A stretch of 64,000 bases of DNA from Bactericera cockerelli (GCA_024516035.1 CM044957.1:15076564-15140563); one strand, 5' to 3'; positions 29,492 to 42,214 are shown, counted from the stretch's first letter. Translations and numbers: made by a program. The notes: generated from the letters alone by a model not told the origin.

Positions 29492-31221
29492 CGAGGTTCG
29501 TTTGATACATTCGTGGACTTGGTATGAAGGACTGATTTCAAGCACTTACTTTTGTCTTATTTTTCAACTTAGTCTCCTTTGAGCTCGCAACACTTAGTCG
29601 AGCTTTGCTCCATAGCGTTAACACCAGTGGCATAGCTCGAATTCCCGAGGTCTTCAAAATACCCGTCAATAGCATCTATCTCCTCAATATGGGAGCTTCA
29701 TTTTCTACTTCCTAGTCATTTCTTGAAATTCGGGAGAGATGGTAGAGTGACAAGCAGCTAGAGAGTGAATAGAGTCCATGAGGTGGTAATGCACATTGTA
29801 ATTAATTATTTTTTGCCATGGATAATGTGAGCACTGTGGCATAGTTCTGATGGAAACACATTACTTCTATCTAAAGGAAGGCTCTCTTTATTGACTTTCT
29901 CATTGAATGTGTTCAAGGGTTGGGTGGAAGAGATTGCCACAGGCAATAACCCCGCCCTTTAGGTAGGACATTATTGTTATTTTCTTTTTCTTTTTTTTAC
30001 TTATTTATTTTGTCATTTTGTTTGTTTTTTTTTCCTTTCTTTTCTTAATTTTATACTGTTGCCTGTTTGTCCTAATAATGCTTAAAAAAAAAAAAAAAAT
30101 AAGTTTACACAACTGGCTGAAAGTACATGAAATGCATGGGAACTATGTTTTCCGTAACCTTACACTCTGCCGGGCTGTTTCTTTCTTTGTATTGGCGTTC
30201 TTCACACCTCGGCCGAGGTGTTTGATAGGCACATGGTATTCTCCTTCTCTAAGTATTCAATGAAAATGCACATCCCATAAAACCATGGCCATCCTTGCCT
30301 CCGTGGGGGTGTTTGTCCTCCGATGTCCACTGTATAGACTCTTTCACGGTCTCAGGTGTGAAGGGGTGAACTCATGTTTCACCACAAGGCAAACATTGAC
30401 GCCTAAAGTCGACTGGACTATTTTTTAACGGGTCTGAACAAATCGAGGAAATTCTGTTTCGTTGCCGTTTTTGATCCATAGTGAGAAAACAAACGCGGCA
30501 TCTATCATGCACAAAACTTTCCCGTACCCAAAATAGTGAAAACCTTTTCACTTGCAATCCCTACATACTTGGGAATGTCACGCAAGTTTTGTTCTTCTGT
30601 TTCCTAACAAACGCCTCATACATCATACACAAAACATTCGTATACCCAAAATATTGAAAACCTTTTCACTTTTAATCCCGACATACTTGGGAATTTCACC
30701 CAGCTTTGTTCTTGTTTCCATGAATTCTTTCGACCATTTCGTCCATCGTCACCTTCACCAGGCGTCCACTACGCCACTGGTCATTACATCTGGGGCGTAC
30801 TGTACGAACTCCGCTACCCTAGTGTAAATTATTCATTTTGAAGAAGCAGAGTTCTCTAATAGTAACTCTAACTGAAACATGATGTTTTGTTTCAGAATTT
30901 TAAAATACGGGAAAATTTGGGTCACATCTTCAGACAGTACATACTTTTAATAGACAAGAAATTATCCGTCTCAATCAAGTCGGGTTTTAATTTCGCGCAA
31001 GGTTCTAGCTTTTAAACAAAAAAACTTTATACGAATCTCAAACCTAAGCCATAGTGAAAATCGGCTTGATACTCTGTAATACCGATGACTATTTCTGAAT
31101 TATAAAAAACTCGACAGTTTGGGTCGCTTCTTCAAATAATACATACTTTTAAAAGACAAGAAATTATCCGTCTGAATCAAGTTCAACTACCCGAATCCAC
31201 GAACTTATCAAACAACCCTCG
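29492..31221 (-). mobile_element. mariner element, decayed, with nested family L tail
   Basis: TA borders and inverted ends CGAGGTTCGTTTGATACATT and CGAGGGTTGTTTGATAAGTT define it. On the minus strand near 29565-29615 the C-terminal mariner signature TKCCELKGD-VEK is readable, with the usual Tyr codon turned into a stop. The rest of the transposase is too decayed to follow. A family L copy (29917-30100) adds about 180 bp. Confidence 0.75.
29917..30100 (+). repeat. Family L tail nested in mariner
   Basis: It starts GGGTTGGGTGGAAGAGATTG and ends in an A-run after TTGTCCTAATAATGCTT, suggesting retrotransposition with a poly(A) end. Confidence 0.82.
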
Positions 31222-31504
31222 TATGTACAGGGAGCAGGAAGAATTCTAAACACCTAAAACACCAATAAATACCATTTCACATATGAAATAAGAAACAATA
31301 GTAAAATCTTGACCTTAAATTATTATGGAGTAAACAAATAAGTAATACGGACAGAACAGATTATAATAAATTTACATTGCAAATATCTACATACAAAATC
31401 GATTCCTCCATTATGAAAATAAGAAAGCCAATATAATCATGTGAATAAATTAAATAGTAGTTATAAACTTTATATACAGGGTGAACACGTCCAAGTGACG
31501 AGAC

Positions 31505-31672
31505 TCTTATTCCAGAAAGCACTTTCACTCTCATAATACACAAATCTCCCTTTGAACCGTCCCACATCGCACTCTAATTGGTTATTCACTTCAAATTAAC
31601 CAATCAGATTGCGTATGACAGTTAAAAGGGAGATTTGGGAATGATGAGAATGAAAGTGCTTTCTGGAACAAG
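31505..31672. mobile_element. Hairpin-forming MITE
   Basis: The arms CTTATTCCAGAAAGCACTTT and AAAGTGCTTTCTGGAACAAG mirror each other and continue inward (AAATCTCCCTTT/AAAGGGAGATTT) up to a short AT-rich loop with ACCAATCAGATT. The whole 168 bp is an imperfect palindrome. Confidence 0.82.
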
Positions 31673-33308
31673 GGTGAGGTCAATTTATTCTCAAAAATCT
31701 GAATTTGCAATAAAATCGAGGTGTGTCCATTTAGGACTCTTATGCTTACCTTGAAATAACTTTCAAGGACAACCTTGATTATTTGAAAAGTTCACCATAA
31801 CTATAAGAAGTGTTGTCCTATTTACTGATATTTTTTTTTTTTTTTTTTTTTGAGATTATTTTATAAAAATACTCTTTACAATCATATCTCGGCAACATCA
31901 AACACTCCCGCCCCATCTTCACAACCAACACCACGAATTCTTCTCCGAGTTCCTCTGATCCTCATACTCGTAGCATTAATAATTGAAAAATTGAGTTCAG
32001 AATAATCAAGCAGAATAATTCAGAATAAACTAATCAACCGGGAGGCGAGCGCTCGTTAAGCAGCACTCGCCACCGGCCTATATTAACATTATTTTTTAGG
32101 TTGTAAAAAATGTAAGTAACTACCAACCCAAAATAACTTTTTATTTTTATTTACAAGGCAATTAAAATCACAGGTGATAGACTTGATTCATCCCACTTGC
32201 ATGAGGCAATATACCTAATATGCAGGTAGCATTACCTCGTTGGATCGCCTTATTAACATTATTTGTGTACTCAATAATTACCCAGAAAAATCGACCACGT
32301 CAATAAAACGCGCGCCCTGTATAAATAAATCTCAAAAGTGTGAATAATTTGTTTATTTAGTTAAATATACAAATTAAATTAATATATTTCATTTGATGTA
32401 CCAGTTGTTTTCAGAGGTAATTGGTGTCATTATTAGATTGGGCTCAAATTTTCTAATTAATGAGGTGGGAGATTCAAACTGATTAATCACAACCAGACTC
32501 TATCTGACCACTGCTGTTATGTCGGAATAAGAAAAATGGGCTTAGGGCCGAATAATAAAACAGGATTAAATTTTAGATAAAGACCCTCCAAGAAATCAGA
32601 GTTTCAACCAATCACAGCGCACTATAGCCCGATTTGAAAGACAGTCTCGCTTATATTAACTTTAACCCTGTTTTATACTTGGGCCTTGAATTTTTATGCA
32701 TTTAAGTTACTTTTGGTCACTTGAACGCATATTTCAAAGGTTAAATAATTTCAATCAATCAATTTACGGTATATTTTTACATTGCCTACTATAGGTATAC
32801 AGTAAATTATCTGAATTTTTTTAAAGCAAATTACATAATAAAAAAATAGAAGAGATGATACATAATATGAGTTTTCGTTGCAAATTACATTGGTATAGAA
32901 GTAGAAGGTATCATAAGATTTAATTGTGCGAGTTTACAGCGTAAAATCACATGAACATAATATCTTAGCAGACTATCACAATAGATTAATTATGTACAGA
33001 GTCACTAGGGCAACGTTGTGACATGGAGGTTTTGGGATCCATGTCACAACACTCTGATAGAATTAAGCTCTCAGCGAATATCTCTACATTAAAATTCTCA
33101 ATCCAAATTCATTGAATTAGAATACTTAGTTGTAGAGAGTCAAAATAAGACCAAGTTATGAGAATCACGATTATTTCAAAAATTATGAGAAACATTAGTG
33201 TGCAGAGATGTTCTGATTCATTCATTGTCTAGTGTGCTTTTCCAAAGAATTGGATTGTGTTTGTCTAATTTTGAGTTACGGTTTAGCCTCTCGCTAGCGC
33301 ATGATCTA
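31673..33308. other. Gene-free stretch, contains mib2 3' flank
   Basis: AT-rich, with a T-run at 31830 and MITE-B at 32544-32686. The part next to 33309 is probably the mib2 3' UTR; I could not place its poly(A) site. Confidence 0.4.
32544..32686. mobile_element. MITE-B
   Basis: Ends AGGGCCGAATAATAAAACAG and the mirrored CTGTTTTATACTTGGGCCT form imperfect inverted repeats. The core GAGTTTCAACCAATCACAGC recurs in the copy at 48949. Confidence 0.75.
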
Positions 33309-36300
33309 TCACAGGAACACATTGATCCTCTGTTCTATGAGCTTCCTGCACATGTGACAGAACTTGAGCGTCCTCGCACACACGTCACACGTGCCGTGTC
33401 CACACAGGAAGATCGTGTTCCTGCACCTCTCCATGCAGATGGTGCACGTGTTCATCTCCTCTATCTCGCAGATCTTGGACTCGAGGTAGTTGACCCGCTC
33501 CAGCTGTGCCTTGTCCCCCCTCCCCTGCCCCGGCACCGTGCGCCCGTCCCCCGTCACGCGCGACGCCACCGCCTCCTTGCACACGATGCACTTCCTCATG
33601 CGCGCGCTGCACTCCTCGCAGGCCACTGCATGCTGGCAGGGCAGCAGCCGCACATTGGCCGCCCCCAGCTCGCTACACACCAAGCACTCCACGGGCGCCG
33701 GGGGGCTCCGCCGCCGCGCCGCCCGCGACTGGTCCAGCGCCAGCTGAGAGATGGCCGTGACCACCTGGTCCTGCTCGCTGTCCTCCCCCAGGGAGGTCAC
33801 GTACACCTGCGCGTGCTGCACGATCTCGTGCAGGAGGGAGGTCTCCTCCGGGATCAGGTCCAGAGGCTTCTGCCCCCGCAGGTTCTCTGCCAGGAGGGGC
33901 GCCCCGTGGATCACGAGGAACAGGAACACCGCCACCAGCACCCCATGCGTGTTGCTGGGCCCCCCCACAGCCAGGTACTGCTCGTACAGGGCGGGGGCTT
34001 GCTCCTTATCGATGGGCGCCTTGTAGTTGCTTCTCTTGAGCAGGAGGAAGTGCAGGAGCCCGTGCCCGTCCACATCCTGGGTGTCCACCCCCGCCCCCCC
34101 CAGCACCAGGTGCTGGACCACGCGGGTCTGCCCCTGCCCCACCGCCACCATGAGGGGGGTGCGCTGCTTCACATCCACCGCGTCCACCTCCACGCTGTGC
34201 TTCTCCAGGAGGAGCCTCACGATGTCCAGGTGGTCGTTGTAGCTGGCCACGTGCAGGGGGGTGAACCGGTCGCATGGCTTGGGCTTGCTGGCTAGCGTGG
34301 GGTCCAGAGCCAGGATCTTCTCAGTGAGGGGCAGGTTCCCCCGCAGCACAGCGTAGGTCAGGGGGTTGAAGCCCTTGGCATTCTCCAGGGCCAGGTTCAC
34401 GCGAGGGCAGGACAGCAGCAGGTGAGCTATCTCGTCTAGACCCTTGGCCACTGCATCGTGCAGGGGGGTGTCCAAGTTGTTGTCCTGTATGTTGACGTCA
34501 CAGCCTTGCTCCAGCAGAACCTGAGAGGAGGCCAATGATTAGAATAGTGACAAAAGCTGGTGTGTACAAACTTTTCTCAAGGGGAACATTATACTAATGA
34601 GGCTGCTTTTTTCTATTTCGTAGCCATGAAACAGGAGCTACTGTAGAAACCTGTGGTCTGTGTTGTAGCTTGCCCATCCCATATTATGTCTCCCCTCTGA
34701 TGGGCGAGAAGTGACACAATACTTCCCATATAGGTGCTGGGTCAACACGAGCGCAAATCAACCCAGCACCTATTTAAGAACAACTGTAACCAAATTTAGA
34801 ATAGGTTTTTTTTGTCGGCTCGGGGGATCAACTCCGAGATCTTCCGCATGGCAAGCGGAAAGTCCCGATTAGCTCAGTGCTTAACCTCTAAGCTAATCGC
34901 GCGCTTACTGATCATCCCAAAATGAGAATTACACAATGGGGTAAAACTTCTAATCCAAGAACCAAGTTTTGGGAGTTCAGAGGTTCAGCGACAGAAACGC
35001 TATCAATTAACTAGGGTACCCGAGAATATCCAATCCCTTTAGGGTTAATTCACCGGAAGGGGAGGACTTTGTATTTGTCATGTCAAGAGTCGCAAGCAGT
35101 CTTCTTAAAATATATGCCTGAACTGGAATTAAAACTCCGGACGATCAGTCACCGTGGCCCTGTTGAGTAGCACGCACTAGGCTTGCACGCACGGTGATCC
35201 GGGTTCGATCCCCAGCAGGAAAGATTTTATTTCGTGATACTTAAAGCTCTTCAAAGCTTAGGAGAAGTACCTTTGTATAAATGTTTCTTTATAAAGAAAA
35301 AAAAAAAAAATATAAATTAATTTAAAAAATAAAAATAAAGAAAAATACCTCGTGAGGGCAAATGAGTTGTTTTTTGTATGGATAGCGACAAGTCGTGGCA
35401 TTACGAGCAATCAATTATGAGGAGTCGTAATGTGGCAGTACCCACGAGTTGTGCTATTATTCTTAAATTAAATACATAAATCTCATGATGGTTGATTGCA
35501 CATAGAAATATGTGGTTCAGGATGAGCCATCTTTTTCAACTCAAGTTGGCTGGAGACCATCTCTACCCTCAACTTGAGCTAAGCTGGTTACACTAACAAC
35601 AACATGGGATCAAGTATATCTCGGTGTGTAACCTAGGTCTTCAGACCTACTATTTCGCCAGATTCATGTCTAGACAATTCATTAATAGTGTATAAGTCTA
35701 TTTCGTGAGAACAATTTTTTTATCTCGTTTCTATTTTACGAGGCACGTCCAGAAAGTAAGTGTACTTGATTTGTGTAGGCCTCAAAAAAAAAAAAAAAAT
35801 GTTTAAAAAAAGAAAATAACCTGGTTGTTGTTGTAGCCAGCTTGGCTACTGTTGGAGGGGTGAGTGATGGTCTCCAGCCAACTTTATTTCAAAGTTGGCT
35901 CGTCCTGAACCACATATGTATTTCTATGTGCGATCAATCATCATGAGGACCCGGACTTTTCTTTATAAGCCATTTAACCCTTAGGAAACTGCAAGCTAGC
36001 CTGGTTTGTAAGGGTTGGCTAGTCTGTTCTCTGTTTATAGTCCTCTAGCGAGACACTGGTCTTCTCCCTGTTTAACGTCCCCCAGCCAGACTTAAATAAC
36101 CTGGTTGCCTGTGTATATGTGTAAGTTATTTTTCAACGTATTCATCATCCCTCTCGATACAGGTGGTGAGGCATGGAATCAATTTTTGTCTGCCTTCCTC
36201 GAAAATTTTCCCGCCAGCTCCTTTGCCCACTTCTCCACCTCATGTTTCATGTGCTTGTCGGTTGAAAACTTCACTCGTAATTCTCTCTGTGTGATACGAA

Positions 36301-37684
36301 CGTCACTGTGAAGCTCACATAATTAACAGATCCCTAACCTATTAAAATTTATTTTATTTATTTAATACATGACAAGTAAATGGTTCAAATATATATAACA
36401 ATGACAGTTTACATAATTCATAATATTTTCAATTGAACTTATGCTAGTTTCTTTTGGCTGTCGTCATCTCACACTAAGGGCCACACCTATGAAGTATGGT
36501 TTTTGTGTCGTGGGATGCAGCCTTGTTCTAGTTTTTGTGTCTTGTTTATATTATTATTATTATTATTGTCATTTTTATATTTACTTTTTTCCCATTATTC
36601 GTCTGTATATATGTTCTACTAATAAAGTGTTTCTAAATAAATAAAAATAAATAAATAAACATACATAAATACAACTCAGACGTACAAAAGACAGCGGCCA
36701 CAGCTCACCTGTACACACAGCTCACCTGTACACAGAGCGGGTAGTTCTGGAAGACGGCCACATGCAGCGGGGTGTGCCGCAGCTTGTTGTGGAAGTCAAT
36801 GCCCGCACCTGCGGCCAGGAGCTCCTGTAGGGTCCGCGGCTGGTTCCCGAAGGCCGCATAGTGCAGGGCTGTGTCGCCTGCGTCATCAGGGTAGTACACG
36901 CATGCGCCGCGTGACAGCAGCAGTTGCAGCTCCTCCACACAGCCCTGGTAGGCAAGGATATGCAGCAGCGTCTTGCCTGGGGAACATCGGGGACGAAATG
37001 AATAGCCAAAATTAAGGGCGGAATTAATAGACGTTTTTGTAATACCTCTGTGGCGCTAAGTCACGGATTGCGTACTGTGTAGGATAGGGAAAACCGACGC
37101 TTAGCAGTGACTTGTGATATAGAATTTGTCTATTAATTTCGCCCTAAGATCACAAGTTAAGACTTAAGTATTAGTTTCCCCATTAAGAACAATACGCAAA
37201 ATCTAGACTTAAGTCCACATAAGTACGTAAAACAAAAACGTATATTAATTCCTGTCCTATTAATTCCACCCTAGGAGAGTAGCGGCCAAGTCCATATAAA
37301 CACTTTAAATTCTTTACAACTACATATACATACTAGCGGGCTGCACCCGCTTCGCCAAGCCATCACACACACACCACCCATATATCACACACACACCACA
37401 CCATACATCACACACACACCACCCATATATCACACACACACCACCCATACATCACACACACACCCATACATCACACACCACACAAACACACCACATAACA
37501 CACCTCACCACACAAACCACACACACACATCACACACATCAACATACACACCATCCACACACACACACACACATCCACACACACACACATCCACACACAC
37601 ACACATCCACACACACACACACCAACACACACACACACAACAAACCACACACACACATCTACACACATCAACATACACACACAT

Positions 37685-37760
<76 letters not shown>

Positions 37761-40700
37761 CACATCACACACATACACACACCCATCCACACACACACAC
37801 CCATCCACACACACACACCCACACACACACCTCCCACCCACACACACACACACACACACACAAACACAACACAACACAACACACCACACACACCACATAC
37901 ATACACACACACAGACACACACACACACGCACAGACACACAACCATCATCGCTATAAATTTCAAAATCCCGAGCCAAATCTATCATAGCGGATATTGATA
38001 ATATAACAAACTGGCCCATATTTCGAGAACAGTTTGTCAGAATATGGCAAGAAAAGGCTCAAATAAAATCATGTGATGTTCTCAGACAGTTTTTACAGTA
38101 AAAATATAGGTCCTCGCGATAACTTTTAAGTTCCGTGCTGGAATCTGTAAAAAAACCTGAAAAGTCTGAAAAAATGCTCGAATTTTCGAACATTCTGGCT
38201 TCTATCTCGAGAACGGTACGTCAGAATATGGTGTAATATGAATTAAATGAAAGCTAGTTTTGTCTAACATGTTATAAAATAATAAAAAATATAGGTCCTC
38301 GCGACAAATTTTAAGTTCCGCGCTGGTATCTGCTAAAAAACGTGAAAAGTCTGAAAAAAGGTCGAAATTTCGAACATTCTGGCTTATATCTCCAGAATGG
38401 TACGTCAGAATGTGGCCTAAAATAAATTAAATGAAAGCTAATTTTGTCTAATGTGTTATTAAATAATAAAAAATATAGGTCCTCGCGATAGATTTCAAGT
38501 TCCAGGGCAAAGACTGTCTTAAAATCGGACCCTTCCTCAAGGAAATACTTGAGGAAGGTCATAACTCAAGGACGGTTTGGAATTTCGGACTTTTGAAAGT
38601 TTTCCTAGTATTTTCCGGCAATTTTACTTGGGGTCGTCTCTCATCAATTTTTCGTTATCTCTTACCGTTTCGCCTAAACAATTCCTGCACACAGACATAC
38701 AAAGATACAAAGCCCGTCCATATTTCTCATTTATATATAGAGATTATGTGTTGTTGTTCAAATAGCTAGGTGCTAAGTTGTGAACTCCACAGGAAACATC
38801 TAGCGAGACATCAAAGGCCTATTACTACAGCACTGAGTAGAATAATGCTACTACACTCAGGGTAAGAGAATAACCATTTCGTGAGCTGTATAATAAGCAG
38901 AGAATTCAGAATACTGACAAACTTGAGGGTTCGATTTTTTTTTTTTTGTTTTTTTTTGACATTTTCATGTCTTTGCTCTGGCACATAACCAAAATTATGT
39001 AACGAAATTAAGTGACGAAATTATGTAACGAAATTATGTAACGAAATTATGTGACGAAATTATGTAACGAAATTATGTAACGAAATATTAAATTATAAAT
39101 GAAAATGTCCCAATGGTTGCAGACTCGTATGCAAGCGTTTTTTTTTATGACGTTGAATAGGTACATCAATTTCCATCAGACCACTCCAGATAAGCAACGT
39201 CGAGCATGCAGAGAATATTATGAACTCATTAATCTACACCTATGTTTTCTCCGACAAGATACACGGGAGCACTCACCTCCCGTCACCGGACAATCCACCG
39301 GGTGGTCAGGATTGGACAAGTAGGCGACCACCGCCGCCGGGTTTCCTCTCACCACTTCTCTCATCACCGCCTCCACCATGTCTACCAGCTCCACCGGTAT
39401 CTCCGCTGCCTCCACACCCTGATCCACCGGTGGAACACTCATCCCGTTCACTTCTGGTGTGGGTTGACTAGTGAGTGTGTCGTGTGTGGTGGATATCCCG
39501 TTAGAGAGCAGATGTAGACCAGGGGCGAGACTGGGCTGGTGCAGGGGGGTGTGGCTCCCGCCTGACTCCCGGCTGGCCAGGTAGGGAAGCAGATAGTCCT
39601 GGGGGCTGCTCTGCAGGGCTGCGGTGTCAGACAGGGGGTTGGACTTGACCAGCTCCACACAGCGCGGGCTCAGGGTCCACGTGTTCCGGCGGAACGCCAC
39701 CCGCACATCCCTGTCCTGATCCACCTAAAGGTATTAGAAAGGTATTAGATAACTAATACCTTTATAAGGTACAGGGTCATATAGATCATGATAAATAAAA
39801 ACAAGTAAAACCTAAAAAGATACCTACCTACCACAGGTCAATTTGATACTATGATTAAATTAAATGCTAAAAATTCTAAAAAACTCTTCTTCCCCTTTCT
39901 TCTTCCACTATCCTTACTCTTCTTCCATCCTTCTAAAATTCGTACAGGATTTTTAACATCCCAGGCAAGCGCACGAACGAGCCTTTACTCACAAAAACAA
40001 AGAGATGTTCTCTTTAGTGTGAGTATAAGTACAAAAAAAGCTTTACCCACCTATATACTTTTCAAATCTTCTCTATAAAATTGTATTTATTTATTTTAAT
40101 ATTTTCAATTTTACTTTATTCTATTTTTTTTTTTTTTAAAGCTTTATTAGGAGGACAAACAGGCAACAGTATAAAATTAAAAAAAAAGGAAAAAAAAAAC
40201 AAACAAAATGACAAAATAAATAAGTAAAAAAGGAAAAGAAAATAAAAATAATGCCCTACCTAAAGGGCGGGGTTATTGCCTGTGGCAATCTCTTCCACCC
40301 AACCCTTTATATGCTTAGATTAAGATTTGAATTGTTGTTATTAAATATTGTACAAATATATATTACATTACCTTGACCACCACCCCTATGCCCCCCAGAT
40401 CCCCGGCCATGGCTTCTATCCACTCCCCGTGGCCCCGCAGGAACTCTCGCGCGCTCTGCTCATCCGGGATGAAGTACACAAAGTCCCCTGCCATGAAGGG
40501 GTCGACCTGGAGGTGCAAACAGACAGGCAACTATACATTACATTACATAATTCCTGGGGTCTCTTCTACAAAAAAAGAAGAAATTTCTATGTGCTGCGTC
40601 CATTATTTAGAACTATTGCACCCCATTTTGCACAGGCAACTATAGGGAGAGGAACAATATCTGAATACGAGGTTAGGAGACAGAGAATATCGAAAGCATC

Positions 40701-41977
40701 CACTTCACCTGGATTGCAAAACAATTGTAAATATCTCATTAATTTTGTTTTGTTTATTTTGGTAGCTATATTTTTTCAAGTTCTTTTTTAATGTTATTGT
40801 TGATTGTTCTGCATAAAAAAGTGTATATAAATAATGAAATAAATAAAATACAGCACTCGGGAAAGTTTTGCTTTGGTTTAAAATGTTAAACTCTTTAATA
40901 CAAGTTCTAATTTGAAAGTAAAGGTTTGGATAGATATATTATATTATGTTGGTAATACCCACCCAACCATTTTACGGCTGGATGTACACCAACGATTTGT
41001 CTTTTGCCCTGATATTGCTAAAGAAATGAATTACCTTGGTGAGCACGCGAGGATCGAAGGTCCACTTGTTATCACAGCTATCAAACCTCACCCGCACCTG
41101 CCTCTGCTCCGTCACTCTGTGCACCAGGCCCACCTGGCCCAGGAAGTTGAGCATCTGCGGGGACCAGCCCCCCTTGCTGCTCTGCTGAATGTGCTGCAGC
41201 AGCTTGCCGTCAGCAGTCACCTGCACCCGGTCCCCTCGCCGGAACACATTGCCACTGCTGATCTCCTGGCCCAACACAGGCAGGTGAGGTCTGTACACAG
41301 GGCTCCACACGCCCGCTCCCACGCATTTCAGATCCACTTTCCCATAACTGCCGATGCGGTAAATATTCTCCTTGCCCACACTCCACAACACTTTGGCCAC
41401 GGACCGGTAGGACTTCCCCTTCTTGCCGTCTTCTATGCTGATGATCCGGCCGGACTTGCCTGGCCCGCCGTCCTGGCTGTTCCACTCCCAGTCCTGCCCC
41501 CGCGTCACCTTGGCGCCTATGAGGAACCCCCGCGCGTAGACCTTGCTAGTCACGCGTCGGGGTGGGAGCATCACCGGTGGACTGGTCGCTGTGTCTACCC
41601 GGTAGAACGGATGAGAGATGTCATGTTTGTCGCCATGGTAACAGGACGCACACAGGTGCAGGTTGTTGCAGGCCGCGCAGGAGTAGCGACTTCCTATGAT
41701 GCTGACGTGGGTGTCCAGGCAAGTGTGGCAGGAGACGCCCTCGTGACTCACCCCTGTGGGCCCCGCGTCAAACACTTGCAGGTCGTAGGCACCCTCGGCG
41801 CCCGCGCGCAGGTTGGAGGAGTGGGTGCCCATGTCCCACAGCACGGAGACATGGGTCACGTGACCCACGGCCTGCACAGCCACCACCGTGCCCAGTCCCC
41901 CCCTCCCCCCCGTCCTCATCCTGCCACTTCCAGTCAGGACCCCGCATCACACGCAGGCCGATATCAATGGGCAGCAT
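33309..41977 (-). CDS. mib2: E3 ubiquitin-protein ligase Mind bomb 2
   Basis: Five coding exons join in phase: 41977-41035, 40506-40372, 39724-39277, 36976-36726 and 34520-33309 (TGA), about 995 residues. In order they encode a MIB/HERC2 domain (LRVMRGPDWKWQDEDGGEG), a ZZ finger (CHTCLDTH, CAACNNLHLC), a second MIB/HERC2 domain (VTRGQDWEWNSQDGG), two mib repeats, ankyrin repeats (DTALHYAAFGNQP, DTPLHDAVAKG) and two RING fingers. The last RING ends CRKLIEQRINVFL. The layout and ending match MIB2 better than MIB1. MIB proteins ubiquitinate Notch ligands for endocytosis; MIB2 also acts in muscle integrity. A G-run near 41900-41913 holds one base too many and breaks the frame after about 25 residues. 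Exons are strikingly GC-rich. The start at 41977 is the best ATG; an upstream exon is possible. Confidence 0.93.
34613..34910 (-). repeat. Repeat family D in mib2 intron
   Basis: The best family D copy, with GTAGCCATGAAACAGGAGCT, the empty target GACACAATACTTCCC and a minus-strand tRNA-like end near 34830-34905. Confidence 0.75.
35150..35225 (+). repeat. tRNA-like head of SINE family S2
   Basis: CACCGTGGCCCTGTTGAGTA and the B-box region CCGGGTTCGATCCCCAGCAG match the S2 head; the body is missing. Confidence 0.65.
35467..35605 (-). repeat. Repeat family R, partial reverse copy
   Basis: GCACATAGAAATATGTGGTT and GTTGGCTGGAGACCATCTCT are the complement of family R. Confidence 0.7.
35739..36345 (-). 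mobile_element. mariner fragment carrying a family R insert
   Basis: It starts ACGAGGCACGTCCAGAAAGT, the end also seen on the 21110 mariner. Family R occupies about 35821-36098. Beyond it, about 36100-36310 reads like a decayed mariner transposase C-terminal region on the minus strand. The right terminus was not found. Confidence 0.55.
37015..37145. mobile_element. MITE-A next to a mib2 exon
   Basis: AGGGCGGAATTAATAGACGT to TCTATTAATTTCGCCCT, 131 bp. It begins 39 bp upstream of the mib2 exon 36976-36726, close to its branch-point region. Confidence 0.88.
37333..38743 (-). mobile_element. Helitron copy F2 with a long AC tract
   Basis: On the minus strand it starts TCTCTATATATAAATG, ends GCAGCCCGCTAG, and lies between A and T. 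Its 3' half is an (AC)-rich tract of about 570 bp (37360-37930). Its middle has three units of about 185 bp sharing ATATAGGTCCTCGCGA and GAACATTCTGGCTT. No helicase gene is present, so it is non-autonomous. Confidence 0.82.
38991..39085. repeat. 13-bp tandem repeat, about seven units
   Basis: The unit AAATTATGTAACG repeats with few changes. Confidence 0.9.
40122..40306 (-). repeat. Family L tail in mib2 intron
   Basis: GCTTTATTAGGAGGACAAAC followed by an A-rich body, CCCTACCTAAAGGGCGGGGT and TCTTCCACCCAACCC; the complement of the 29917 copy. Confidence 0.82.
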
Positions 41978-42208
41978 GACGAGAGGGATGCTCTTGTTAC
42001 TTTAGAGTTTTCCAGAGAATTCCAACTGTGTACGTTGCTATTGTTTCAGGGTCAATCAGAGTTAGTAACTTCACACGATATGCTTAAAGCTAATATATAC
42101 ATAGCTTATATTCTTTTTATTTGTTTCAGAAAGAAGACAAACGAGATTCTGTATGTAGTTTTGTATACATACAAACTGTTTGTCCTTTCAGAAGCTGTAG
42201 TAACTAAA

Positions 42209-42214
42209 TTTATT
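42209..42214 (-). promoter_or_regulatory. Candidate poly(A) signal for TMEM60
   Basis: AATAAA on the minus strand, about 160 bases after the TMEM60 stop codon and before the mib2 start. Confidence 0.4.

Noticed and set aside
31474..32330. Possible element bounded by TATACAGGGTG and GCCCTGTATA
   Set aside because: Only about ten matching bases, a motif that recurs at 11176, 24808 and 59173; the pairing may be chance.
33198..34295. 365-codon plus-strand open frame
   Set aside because: It is antisense to the GC-rich last mib2 exon; stop codons are rare there on both strands. Its Pro/His/Arg-rich translation has no family features.
37471..38019. Overlapping minus-strand frames rich in Cys and Val
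   Set aside because: They are translations of the AC/GT tract inside Helitron F2.
40912..41979. 355-codon plus-strand open frame
   Set aside because: Antisense to the first mib2 exon, same cause.
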